DNA from: Leptolyngbya ohadii IS1
GTDB taxonomy: Bacteria; Cyanobacteriota; Cyanobacteriia; Elainellales; Elainellaceae
DNA: 64,000 nucleotides
Direction: 5' to 3'
NCBI RefSeq assembly: GCF_002215035.1
Contig: NZ_NKFP01000006.1
Coordinates: 1,500,530-1,564,529 of the forward strand
In this document: positions 17,272 to 26,237 of the stretch, one piece after another
How the letters are laid out: the number at the start of each line of letters is the position of its first letter
Position numbering within the stretch: the first letter of the stretch is position 1
Notes under the pieces: model-generated
The model's input: only the letters and a program-made list of their open reading frames with translations
The model's database searches: none
Told to the model about the DNA's origin: nothing
Translations under genes and position numbers: made by a program

Positions 17272-20200
17272 ATGGCAACCGATCCAGAAATTTTGCGGCA
17301 TAAAGAGTGGCTAGGTTTTCTGCAACCTGTGGGGTTGGTGGTTTCGCCTCCGGCGTTGGTGAAGGCTCAGGCGATCGTCAATCGGAATGTGGTGGAGCTT
17401 CAGCAATTATTGTTGTCGGTGATTAGCCGCGATTTGCAGTTGGTAGATGATAACCGCGCCTGGATTTTTGACTTTCCGGCATTTCTGGTGACGGTGCTGG
17501 GGTGGGAGCCGAGCGATCTGGTGAGCGGCGATGAGTTGAATGATTTGGCGGTGGCGTTGCCGGATTATGGGGAAGTGATTGCGCCCAGCTATGGCGTGCG
17601 GGGTGACGAGGGCTGGCTGATGCTGATCCAGGTGATTGCACCGGGAGCAAAGCTGGATGCGGTGAATGAGGCGGACGAGAAGGGCGGTAAGTGGGCTGCC
17701 AGTCCTCAGGCAAAGTTTGAGCGATTGCTGCGGGAAACAGGAATTCCGATCGGCATTTTGTGTAACGGCACAGAGATTCGCTTGGTGTATGCGCCGAAGG
17801 GCGAGTCGTCGGGGCATCTCACATTTCCGGTGCAGGCGATGTGTGAAGTATCGGGGCGGCTGATCCTGGGCGCAATGGAGATGCTGCTGTCTGCCTACCG
17901 GGTATTCACGGCTCCGAGCGGGCGGCGGCTAAAGGATTTGCTGGAGGAGAGCCGCAAGTATCAGGTGGAGGTTTCAACGGCACTGGCAGATCAGGTGGTG
18001 GATGCGCTGTGGGAACTGCTGCGCGGCTTTCAAATGGCGGATGCGGCAACGAACGGCAGACTCTTGGGAGAATTGGCAGCGCAGAATCCGCAGCATATTT
18101 ACGGGGGACTGATTACCACGTTGATGCGGCTGGTGTTTTTGCTGTATGCGGAAGATGAGGGCTTGATGCCGGGGGATGACCTATATCAGCGGAACTATGC
18201 GGTGTCGGGTTTGTTTGAACGGCTGCGATCGGATGCAGGCAATTATCCGGACACGATGGATCAGCGGTATGGAGCGTGGGCATGGCTCTTGAGTCTGTTT
18301 CGGCTGGTCTATGACGGGGGTGGAGAAACGCCTGAGTATCTTCCGGCACGGCACGGGCAGCTATTTGACCCGGATGAATATGCGTTTTTGGAAGGACGAT
18401 CGCAGGGGACGCAGTTTACGGCAGGAGAACCGATCGAACCACCCCGAATTCCCGATGGTGTGGTGTATCGGATGCTCGATCGCCTGCTGATGCTAAACGG
18501 GGAGCGGTTGTCATACCGATCGCTCGAAGTTGAGCAAATTGGGTCTGTGTACGAAGGGATTATGGGATATGCCGTTGAACAAGCAAGGCATACTGCTATT
18601 GGGTTGTGGAGCAAACCCAAAGGGGCAAAAACATCTGTGACAGTAGTGTTAGATGTGACCGAGGTATTAGGGACAAAGCCCACTGATCGTTCTAAATTTC
18701 TGAAAGAGACAGCAGGCTGTGAGCTAACAGGTAAGGCGTTAGTAGAACTAAAAGCAGCTAGAACAGCAGGAGATTTATTTGTAGCTTTAGGACGAAAAGT
18801 ATCTCGTCATACCCCAAACTTGTTACCAGCAGGAACACTATATCTACAGCGTACTATTCTAAATAGGCTATCAGGAACAAGTTATACTCCACGTTCAGTA
18901 ACAGAACCGATCGTACGAACTGCGCTACGTCCGGTGTTGGCAGGGTTGGGGGACAAGCCGACGGCGGAGCAAATTCTGTCGCTGAAGGTGTGCGATATTG
19001 CGATGGGCAGTGGAGCCTTTTTGGTGGAAGCCTGTCGTCAGTTGGCGGATGAGGTGGAGGCGGCATGGAATCGGGACGGGTTGCCGGAATCGTTACCGGA
19101 GGGTGAGGAGCCGTTGCTGTATGCGCGGCGGTTGGTGGCGCAGCGGTGTTTGTATGGAGTGGATAAGAACCCGTTTGCAGTGAATTTGGCGCGGTTGTCT
19201 CTGTGGCTGTTTACGCTGTCGAGGAGTCTGCCGTTTACGTTTCTGGATCATTCGCTGAAGTGGGGCGATTCGCTGGTGGGAATTCCGCGTCAGCAAATTC
19301 TGGCGTTCGATCGTCAGGCTTCTTATCAGTTGACGCTGGATGATCATCAGCGGCAGCTAGAAAAATTGAAGGCTGAGGCGCGGAAGCAGCATATATTAGA
19401 AACCCGACAAAAAATTCAGGATGCAGATACGCAAACGGATGAGGATGAGGTAACAAAACGTCGCTATCTGCAAGAGTCGGAAGATTTGCTGCGTCGATCG
19501 CGCTTAGCAGCCGATTTGATGGTGTTAGCATTTTTTGAGGGCACGAACGCGAAGCAGCGGGAGGCAAAGCTTCAGGACTTTCTGGCGAAGCTGAAAATTT
19601 ATGAGGCGGAAGGGCTGGATGTGAACCCGGCGCGGGAAGGCTTGGTTGCCGATGTCATGATTGAGGCAGAGCTTGAGGGCAAAACGCGCAGACAGCGACA
19701 GCAGAAGCAGCGGGAATATGGCGGAAAACTGGTCGGCTATGAGGCGGGTTGGGTGAATGCTTCGGAAGTGCTGCAAATTTCGGAGCGGCTGCGATCCGGC
19801 AAACAGGCAGTAATTCCCTTTAACTGGGAAGATGAGTTTTTAGAGGTATTTGAGCGGGAGAATCCAGGTTTTGACTGCATTATTGGAAATCCCCCGTTTG
19901 CTGGAAAGAACACCATCACTAGCGGCAACGCAGAAAACTATCTGCACTGGCTGAAAGAACATTACCCAGAGTCGCACGGAAACTCGGATCTGGTTGCCTA
20001 TTTCTTTAGACGCTCGCATAACCTCCTACGAGATGGCGGCAGCTTTGGCTTGATCGCCACCAATACGATCGCGCAGGGAGATACGCGCAGTACGGGCTTA
20101 CGTTGGATTTGTGAGCATGGCGGTACGATTTACAGTGCGCGGAAACGAGTGAAGTGGATCGGTCAGGCTGCGGTTGTAGTGAGCGTGATTCATGTGTACA

Positions 20201-21384
20201 AGGGACTGTACAAGGAAACGAAGTTTTTAGACGGGAAGGAAGTGCCGTTTATTTCTGCATTTCTGTTTCCAAAGGGTGGAAATGGGAATCCAAAGACGCT
20301 GCTGGCAAATGCTGATAAGAGTTTTGTGGGTAGCTATGTTTTAGGTATGGGTTTTACCTTCGATGATACAAACGAGAACGCAACGCCGATCGCTGAGATG
20401 AATCGCCTGATTGAGAGCAATCCACGCAATCAAGAGCGTATCTTTCCTTATATTGGTGGAGAGGAGGTCAACAGCAGTCCGACTCATGTTCATCATCGCT
20501 ATGTTATTAATTTTGGTGAAATGAGCGAAGCTGAGGCACGATTGTATCCTGATTTAATCGCAATTGTAGAAGAAAAAGTAAAAGGAAAACGGGGCAAACA
20601 TTCAACAGCACCTTGGTGGCAATTTGAGAGATTACGTGTAGATCTGTTTAGAGCGATCGTGAAGTGCGAGCGAGTATTAGTAAGTGCACAAACTAGCAAA
20701 TATAGAATGTTTACATTTTTGCCAAACCGGTGCGTTTACGATCAAAAGTTAATTGTTTTTGCAACCCCAGCCTTTTCTGCATTTGTAACCCTCCATTCTA
20801 GAGTTCATGAACTTTGGGCAATATTTATGGGGTCATCTATGAAAGACGATCCTGTTTACACACCCTCTGACTGTTTTCAAACCTTTCCTTGTCCGGAAAA
20901 CTGGGAAACCGATTCTACACTGGAGGCGATCGGCAAACAATACTACGAATTCCGCGCCGCCCTAATGGTTCGCAACAACGAAGGCTTAACCCAGACCTAC
21001 AACCGCTTCCACGATCCCAACGAATTCGACCCCGATATCCTCCAACTGCGCCAACTCCACGACGAGATGGATCGCGCTGTCCTCGCTGCCTATAGCTGGA
21101 ACGATATCCAACCCCAGTGCGAATTCCTGCTCGATTACGAAGACGAAGCAGAGGACGAAGACGAAACCGCTCCTAAACGTCAGCGCAAAAAGCCCTACCG
21201 CTATCGCTGGAACGAAGCCACCCACGACGAAGTGCTGGCAAGGCTACTCGCACTTAATGCTCAACGGGCAGAGGAAGAAATCCTGGGACTTCAGCGATCC
21301 CAGAGCAGTGCCAAGCCAGCCCAAAAATCGCGTCGCCGCAAAGCCTCCGAACCCACACTTCCGGGACTCGACCTGGAAAGCTAA
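17272..21384 (+). CDS. drmMI: DISARM class 1 adenine-N6 DNA methyltransferase DrmMI
   Basis: A 1370-aa type II/IIG-like N6-adenine methyltransferase. The SAM-binding motif I reads VCDIAMGSGAFLVEA (about residue 572) and the catalytic motif IV reads FDCIIGNPPFAG (about 866). A long helical N-terminal region precedes these, and a target-recognition-like region follows to about 1250. The acidic/basic C-terminal tail runs DEAEDEDETAPKRQRKK. In DISARM this enzyme marks host DNA as self. Two internal stretches (about 18530-18900 and 20470-20860) are visibly AT-richer and use different codons from the GC-rich remainder, which suggests patchwork recombination within the gene. Confidence 0.9.
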   Translation: MATDPEILRHKEWLGFLQPVGLVVSPPALVKAQAIVNRNVVELQQLLLSVISRDLQLVDDNRAWIFDFPAFLVTVLGWEPSDLVSGDELNDLAVALPDYGEVIAPSYGVRGDEGWLMLIQVIAPGAKLDAVNEADEKGGKWAASPQAKFERLLRETGIPIGILCNGTEIRLVYAPKGESSGHLTFPVQAMCEVSGRLILGAMEMLLSAYRVFTAPSGRRLKDLLEESRKYQVEVSTALADQVVDALWELLRGFQMADAATNGRLLGELAAQNPQHIYGGLITTLMRLVFLLYAEDEGLMPGDDLYQRNYAVSGLFERLRSDAGNYPDTMDQRYGAWAWLLSLFRLVYDGGGETPEYLPARHGQLFDPDEYAFLEGRSQGTQFTAGEPIEPPRIPDGVVYRMLDRLLMLNGERLSYRSLEVEQIGSVYEGIMGYAVEQARHTAIGLWSKPKGAKTSVTVVLDVTEVLGTKPTDRSKFLKETAGCELTGKALVELKAARTAGDLFVALGRKVSRHTPNLLPAGTLYLQRTILNRLSGTSYTPRSVTEPIVRTALRPVLAGLGDKPTAEQILSLKVCDIAMGSGAFLVEACRQLADEVEAAWNRDGLPESLPEGEEPLLYARRLVAQRCLYGVDKNPFAVNLARLSLWLFTLSRSLPFTFLDHSLKWGDSLVGIPRQQILAFDRQASYQLTLDDHQRQLEKLKAEARKQHILETRQKIQDADTQTDEDEVTKRRYLQESEDLLRRSRLAADLMVLAFFEGTNAKQREAKLQDFLAKLKIYEAEGLDVNPAREGLVADVMIEAELEGKTRRQRQQKQREYGGKLVGYEAGWVNASEVLQISERLRSGKQAVIPFNWEDEFLEVFERENPGFDCIIGNPPFAGKNTITSGNAENYLHWLKEHYPESHGNSDLVAYFFRRSHNLLRDGGSFGLIATNTIAQGDTRSTGLRWICEHGGTIYSARKRVKWIGQAAVVVSVIHVYKGLYKETKFLDGKEVPFISAFLFPKGGNGNPKTLLANADKSFVGSYVLGMGFTFDDTNENATPIAEMNRLIESNPRNQERIFPYIGGEEVNSSPTHVHHRYVINFGEMSEAEARLYPDLIAIVEEKVKGKRGKHSTAPWWQFERLRVDLFRAIVKCERVLVSAQTSKYRMFTFLPNRCVYDQKLIVFATPAFSAFVTLHSRVHELWAIFMGSSMKDDPVYTPSDCFQTFPCPENWETDSTLEAIGKQYYEFRAALMVRNNEGLTQTYNRFHDPNEFDPDILQLRQLHDEMDRAVLAAYSWNDIQPQCEFLLDYEDEAEDEDETAPKRQRKKPYRYRWNEATHDEVLARLLALNAQRAEEEILGLQRSQSSAKPAQKSRRRKASEPTLPGLDLES

Positions 21385-21430
21385 ATGCCCTGTTTCATTC
21401 ATCGTTTCATCTTCTACAGAGGTGCTATCC

Positions 21431-21919
21431 ATGTCTAATGCTGTCGTTCACAAACAACAAAAGCTCGCTCGGAAATCTGCTTGGGGTACAGGAATTCTGA
21501 CCCTCTTCATACCCTTTGCAGGTTACCTCTACACCGCCCGCTATCGTCTCGCCGCAATCACGCTGGTCTTCTGGATTCCCCTCATTGCAGCAGACGAATC
21601 GAACGAAACTGCCAGCACCATGCTTGGCTTCCTCATGCTGGGAACTTGCATTGAAAATACGATCGCTGTTGTCCGAGCAAAAGGGGAAGCCAAAGAGATG
21701 ATGCAGCAGGAACAACAGCAGCAATCCGCCAGCACTTTACAGGTCGAGTTACTGAAATTAGCGAAACAAAAAGGAGAAGTCACCGTAGCCGATTGTGTTC
21801 TCGCCACCCAAAGAGGCGTAGATGAAGTTCAGGCAACCCTTTCCAAGCTTGAACTAAGTGACTTAATCAGAGCCAGTAACCGTGCCAGTGATGGGGCTGT
21901 CGTTTACCGCATAGTTTAA
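21431..21919 (+). CDS. Membrane protein with winged-helix-like C-terminus, between drmMI and drmA
   Basis: 162 aa from ATG 21431 (AGAGGTG eight bases upstream). Residues about 15-75 hold two or three hydrophobic segments (GTGILTLFIPFAGYLYTARYR, then AITLVFWIPLIAAD). A Gln-rich linker follows (about 90-105). The C-terminal 60 residues (LLKLAKQKGEVTVADCVLAT, then KLELSDLIRASNR) resemble a winged-helix domain. This is a pattern of small cyanobacterial membrane proteins of unknown role. It is 46 bp after drmMI. Whether it belongs to the defence system or is a passenger is open. Confidence 0.65.
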   Translation: MSNAVVHKQQKLARKSAWGTGILTLFIPFAGYLYTARYRLAAITLVFWIPLIAADESNETASTMLGFLMLGTCIENTIAVVRAKGEAKEMMQQEQQQQSASTLQVELLKLAKQKGEVTVADCVLATQRGVDEVQATLSKLELSDLIRASNRASDGAVVYRIV

Positions 21920-22060
21920 CTGAACGCTTCCAACCCCTACCTCCGGAACCCTCAACTTCGTCACGTCAGACATTACCAGACACCCACGCTACCCCGACTG
22001 AAGGCGTAACCTATACTAGAAGCACTACCCGCATCTTGCTCTCCACGATGAGCCAGTTCT

Positions 22061-22648
22061 ATGTCGATCGCCACTCAAAAACTCACCTTTGAAGAGTATC
22101 TTGCCTATGACGATGGCACTGATACCCGCTACGAACTGGTCGATGGAGAACTGGTGCCGATGAGCCTGGGAACTGGAAGACATGGGGCAATCATTCGCTT
22201 TGTTGTTCGGCAGTTTGAGGATGCTGTGACGCAATCCGGGCAACTTTGGGTCGCGCTGCCTGCCTTAGTTGGGGTTCGTTCTCCCCGTGGGCGAAATTGG
22301 GATACTTCCCGCATTCCTGATGTCACCGTTCTTACTGCTGCACAATGGGAAGCGATGAGCGACCGGGAAGCCGTGATTAATCTCAACGAGCCACCGCCCC
22401 TCCTGGTTGTCGAGGTCGTTAGCCCCTCTACTAAAACTGACGACTATCGCTCAAAACGCGCCGAATATGGTCTGCTAGAAATTCCCGAATATTGGATCGC
22501 TGACCCGCTCGAAGCGAAGCTTACCCTCTGCATCTTAGAGCATCAGTTTTACGACCCTACAGAATTCCAAGGCGATGCTTTGATTCAATCCCCCACCTTT
22601 CCAGACCTCAATCTAACGGCTGCTCAAATCCTGGCAGGCAAACTCTAA
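22061..22648 (+). CDS. Uma2-family PD-(D/E)XK-fold protein
   Basis: A 195-aa protein of the Uma2 (DUF820) family, restriction-endonuclease-fold proteins massively expanded in cyanobacteria. The family pattern is complete: LTFEEYLAYDDGTDTRYELV, RIPDVTVLTAAQWEA, LLVVEVVSPSTKTDDYRSKR (the core acidic/Lys region), then EYGLLEIPEYWIADP. The function of the family is unproven, although a nuclease activity is inferred from the fold. Its position between drmMI and drmA on the same strand makes it part of the DISARM transcript or a recent insertion. Confidence 0.88.
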   Translation: MSIATQKLTFEEYLAYDDGTDTRYELVDGELVPMSLGTGRHGAIIRFVVRQFEDAVTQSGQLWVALPALVGVRSPRGRNWDTSRIPDVTVLTAAQWEAMSDREAVINLNEPPPLLVVEVVSPSTKTDDYRSKRAEYGLLEIPEYWIADPLEAKLTLCILEHQFYDPTEFQGDALIQSPTFPDLNLTAAQILAGKL

Positions 22649-22814
22649 CGGTCAACCAATTTCATTTTGGGATGTCATTGGGATATCAATTGTGAACTCC
22701 CAGTGAATCGATCGATCGCCCCATCAAACGTTGGTGAAATTTGAGCATTTCTCCGGGATTACCAGAAATTTGTGGGCATTCTGGGATTAAAGCCCTCTTC
22801 CTGACAGGCTGCTC

Positions 22815-25800
22815 ATGTCATCTACGACTCCCGCTGACGTTCGCTCACACCTGATCGATGCCCTTCAACTTGATCTCGTTGGTCCGTCGCCCAATGACGA
22901 GATTCACGCCGAAGAAATCATTCCCCAGCCGCCCTCCAAGTGGTACCTCACTGGATTTCTAGTGCCCTTTGACGCACCCCTCGAAGTGCGATCGGATGAC
23001 ACGGGCAACGATGAACTGGATACCGTCAGTCGAGTGAGTGCAGGCGACGATGACACCACACCGGATCGCGCCTCTGCCCGCAAAAGCTTCTTTCCTTCTT
23101 CAATGGGCTTGAGCCTGTTAGTTGCTGACCATACTTCTTCCCTGCACGTCACTGTCACCTGGGGCGACTACAAACCCTTCTCTAGCGAGAAGCTACCTGA
23201 AGAAGAATCCCAGAATACGCTGAGAGTTGGCACCTGGCAGCGATCGCCCCGCTACGCAGAACTCACCCTCCCCATCGAGGATAGCGATACACCTGTCGAA
23301 TTCGATATCCCAGACAGCAAAGGACTGAAGTTAATCGTTTCAGTTCGCCCAGTTTCTTCAGCAGAATTGGTGCCACCCGGCACACGCTCCGTTTCCGTTT
23401 TCCTGGTCAACCATCGTTGTCCGGCTCCCAATAAAGCGGCTGATGCCGCCCACGCCTTCCAAACCCGTCTGGTGATTCAGACAGAAGAGTCCTTTGTCCC
23501 CCGTCCCGATCTGCGCGGCAGCAACGGCGAGGATTGGGATGAGCGAGTTGCAGACCTGCAATATCGAGATGACTATGAATTCGCAGTCGGGCACAACGTT
23601 TCGGCGATCGCCCAGGTCGAACCGGGCGGCATTTGTCATCAGGTTTGGACTGCCTGGATACCCACAGCCGATGTCGAGAAGGTCATTCCCACCAAAGTTG
23701 ACCACGTTGAATTGCAAATGGAGCGTCTGGCTGCGGCTCCAACTCCTGCGGCATTACGCAATCTCCTTGATCCCCTGGTAGACGCCTATGCAGAATGGAT
23801 TACTACCCAGCGAAAAAACGCGCCTAAAAGTCCGAAGCACCGCGCAGATACGGCAAACGATTTGCTGAACCAGGCAATTATTGCTAATCAGCGAATTGCG
23901 GCTGGGCTGCAAGCTATGAGTGACCCACAGGTCTTCGATGCATTTCGGATCGCCAATCGCGCCGTCGCCACCGCCATTCGCCAGCGTCTCACCCACGACA
24001 AACCCGAAGTCATACCAGAATCACTGCCCGCTCCCCAATGGCGACCTTTCCAGTTAGCATTCCTGCTAATGAATATTGTGGGCATCGCCAATCCCGAACA
24101 GCGCGACCGCGAACTGGTGGATCTGCTCTTCTTCCCCACAGGCGGCGGTAAAACCGAGGCATACCTGGGACTAGCGGCTTTTACCCTGGTACTGCGACGG
24201 CTGCGTCATCCCGGAATCCACTCAGCAGGCTTGAGTGTCCTCATGCGCTATACCCTGCGCCTGCTCACGCTCGATCAGTTGGGACGGGCAGCTACCCTGA
24301 TCTGCGCCCTGGAACTAGAACGACAAAACGACATCGAAAAATTAGGTAAACATCCGTTTGAAATTGGATTATGGGTCGGTCAGGCAGCAACCCCAAACCG
24401 GATGGGCAAAAAAGGCGATAACGATGAAAACAGTGCCCGCTCAAGGACGATCGCTTATCAGAATAGCCCCAACCAGAAACCGTCCCCCATCCCCCTGGAA
24501 AACTGCCCCTGGTGCGGTTCCCGCTTCACTCGTGATTCCTTCCAACTCCTGCCTACTCCCGATCAGCCCACTGAACTCCGGGTTGCCTGCGTGAACCGTA
24601 AACGGCGATCGGACGGGAAACCGCAATGCTCTTTCACGGGCAACCAACCAATCCCCATTCTGGCAGTAGATAACCAGATCTATCGCCGACTGCCTTGCTT
24701 CATGATTGCCACCGTCGATAAGTTTGCCAGCCTGCCCTGGGTAGGGGAAACAGGAGGGTTGTTTGGCAAAGTGGAACGCTACGACAAAGACGGCTTCTAC
24801 GGACCCTGTCAGCCCAGACGAGGACAGCCCTTAGGTCAACCCCTTCCCCCGCCCGATCTGATCATTCAAGACGAGCTTCACTTGATTTCAGGACCGCTCG
24901 GCACAATGGTGGGTCTATACGAAACCGCGATCGATGCCCTGTCTACTCAGAAGGGAGAGAGCAAACTCATTCGCCCCAAAATCGTGGCATCCACCGCTAC
25001 TGTCCGACGTGCCACTAAACAAATTCGCGCCCTGTTCGGTCGAGATGCCGTCGATGTGTTCCCGCCCCCCGGACCCGATCGCCGCGATTCCTTCTTTGCC
25101 AAAACCGTTCCTGCAACCGAGAAAAATGCCCGTACCTATGTTGGCATTGCGGCTCAGGGGCGCAGCTTAAAAGTCGTCCTGCTGCGAACCTACTTAGCAC
25201 TGTTAGGAGCCGCCCAAAAAGATTGGGAACGGGCAGGCGGCGGCAAAAGTCTCAATAACCCCGCCGATCCCTACATGACCCTTCTGGGCTATTTCAACTC
25301 TTTGCGAGAACTGGGAGGAAGCCGCCGTATTGTTGAGGATGAGGTCAATGCTCGCTTAACCGAGTACAGTCAGCGGAAACGGCTCTCAGAAGCAGAAGGC
25401 TGTTTCGCCGATCGCAAAATTAGGGATGTCCCACTGGAGTTAACCTCTCGCGTTAGCACCAACGAAGTAGCAGATACCAAACGTCGTCTGGCACTACCCT
25501 TCCAGGACAACGGGCACGTCGATGTCACCCTGGCAACGAACATGATCTCGGTGGGTCTGGATATCACACGCCTGGGACTGATGGTGGTGCTGGGACAGCC
25601 CAAGACGGCAGCGGAGTATATTCAGGCAACCAGCCGAGTCGGTCGGGATGAAAATCGTCCCGGTTTAGTCGTCACCCTCCTGAATGTTCATCGTCCCCGC
25701 GATCGCTCCCACTACGAGCGTTTCCAGGCATGGCATACCACCTTCTATCGGGCAGTGGAAGCAACGAGCGTCACCCCCTTTTCACCTCGCGCCATTGACC

Positions 25801-26237
25801 GGGGCATTGCTGCGATTACCGTTGCTCTGGCACGGCTGGGCGATCGTCGGATGACAGCTCCAAACCGGGCGATCGAAATTCTAGAACACCGGAAGGATTT
25901 GGAAGGCGTTGCCGATGTGATTGCTCAACGAGTGGAAATGCACGACAAAGAACTCGATGCCGTAAAAGCAGAAGCGGAGCGGCAAAAGGTGAGAGGACGA
26001 GTCGTCAGTCTCCTTGATACCTGGGAACACATCGCCAGCCAGAAAACAATGCTTCAGTACCAGCAGGAAGTTGGACAAGCACCCCCCCTGTTGTTTGATC
26101 CCCTCGATCCGGAGCTAGAGAAAAAGCCGCCAGAAGCCCGAAAATTCAAGGCACAGCGCAGCCTGCGGGATGTGGAGCAAACCGTCAACCTTTGGGTACG
26201 AAATCCTGATGGCTTTGAAATTGAGGAGGACGAATAG
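22815..26237 (+). CDS. drmA: DISARM helicase DrmA
   Basis: A 1140-aa helicase-like core protein of DISARM. An N-terminal beta-rich region (about 1-300) is followed by a Walker A motif in LLFFPTGGGKTEAYLGL (about 435-450). A zinc-binding pair appears in NCPWCGSRF, and a DEXH-type box in DLIIQDELHLISGPLG (about 685). Then come VASTATVRRA and the helicase-C signature NMISVGLDITRLG with QATSRVGRD (about 910-945). DrmA and DrmB form the conserved core of all DISARM systems, in which DrmAB binds 5' single-stranded DNA ends. Its stop abuts the GTG of drmB. Confidence 0.92.
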   Translation: MSSTTPADVRSHLIDALQLDLVGPSPNDEIHAEEIIPQPPSKWYLTGFLVPFDAPLEVRSDDTGNDELDTVSRVSAGDDDTTPDRASARKSFFPSSMGLSLLVADHTSSLHVTVTWGDYKPFSSEKLPEEESQNTLRVGTWQRSPRYAELTLPIEDSDTPVEFDIPDSKGLKLIVSVRPVSSAELVPPGTRSVSVFLVNHRCPAPNKAADAAHAFQTRLVIQTEESFVPRPDLRGSNGEDWDERVADLQYRDDYEFAVGHNVSAIAQVEPGGICHQVWTAWIPTADVEKVIPTKVDHVELQMERLAAAPTPAALRNLLDPLVDAYAEWITTQRKNAPKSPKHRADTANDLLNQAIIANQRIAAGLQAMSDPQVFDAFRIANRAVATAIRQRLTHDKPEVIPESLPAPQWRPFQLAFLLMNIVGIANPEQRDRELVDLLFFPTGGGKTEAYLGLAAFTLVLRRLRHPGIHSAGLSVLMRYTLRLLTLDQLGRAATLICALELERQNDIEKLGKHPFEIGLWVGQAATPNRMGKKGDNDENSARSRTIAYQNSPNQKPSPIPLENCPWCGSRFTRDSFQLLPTPDQPTELRVACVNRKRRSDGKPQCSFTGNQPIPILAVDNQIYRRLPCFMIATVDKFASLPWVGETGGLFGKVERYDKDGFYGPCQPRRGQPLGQPLPPPDLIIQDELHLISGPLGTMVGLYETAIDALSTQKGESKLIRPKIVASTATVRRATKQIRALFGRDAVDVFPPPGPDRRDSFFAKTVPATEKNARTYVGIAAQGRSLKVVLLRTYLALLGAAQKDWERAGGGKSLNNPADPYMTLLGYFNSLRELGGSRRIVEDEVNARLTEYSQRKRLSEAEGCFADRKIRDVPLELTSRVSTNEVADTKRRLALPFQDNGHVDVTLATNMISVGLDITRLGLMVVLGQPKTAAEYIQATSRVGRDENRPGLVVTLLNVHRPRDRSHYERFQAWHTTFYRAVEATSVTPFSPRAIDRGIAAITVALARLGDRRMTAPNRAIEILEHRKDLEGVADVIAQRVEMHDKELDAVKAEAERQKVRGRVVSLLDTWEHIASQKTMLQYQQEVGQAPPLLFDPLDPELEKKPPEARKFKAQRSLRDVEQTVNLWVRNPDGFEIEEDE

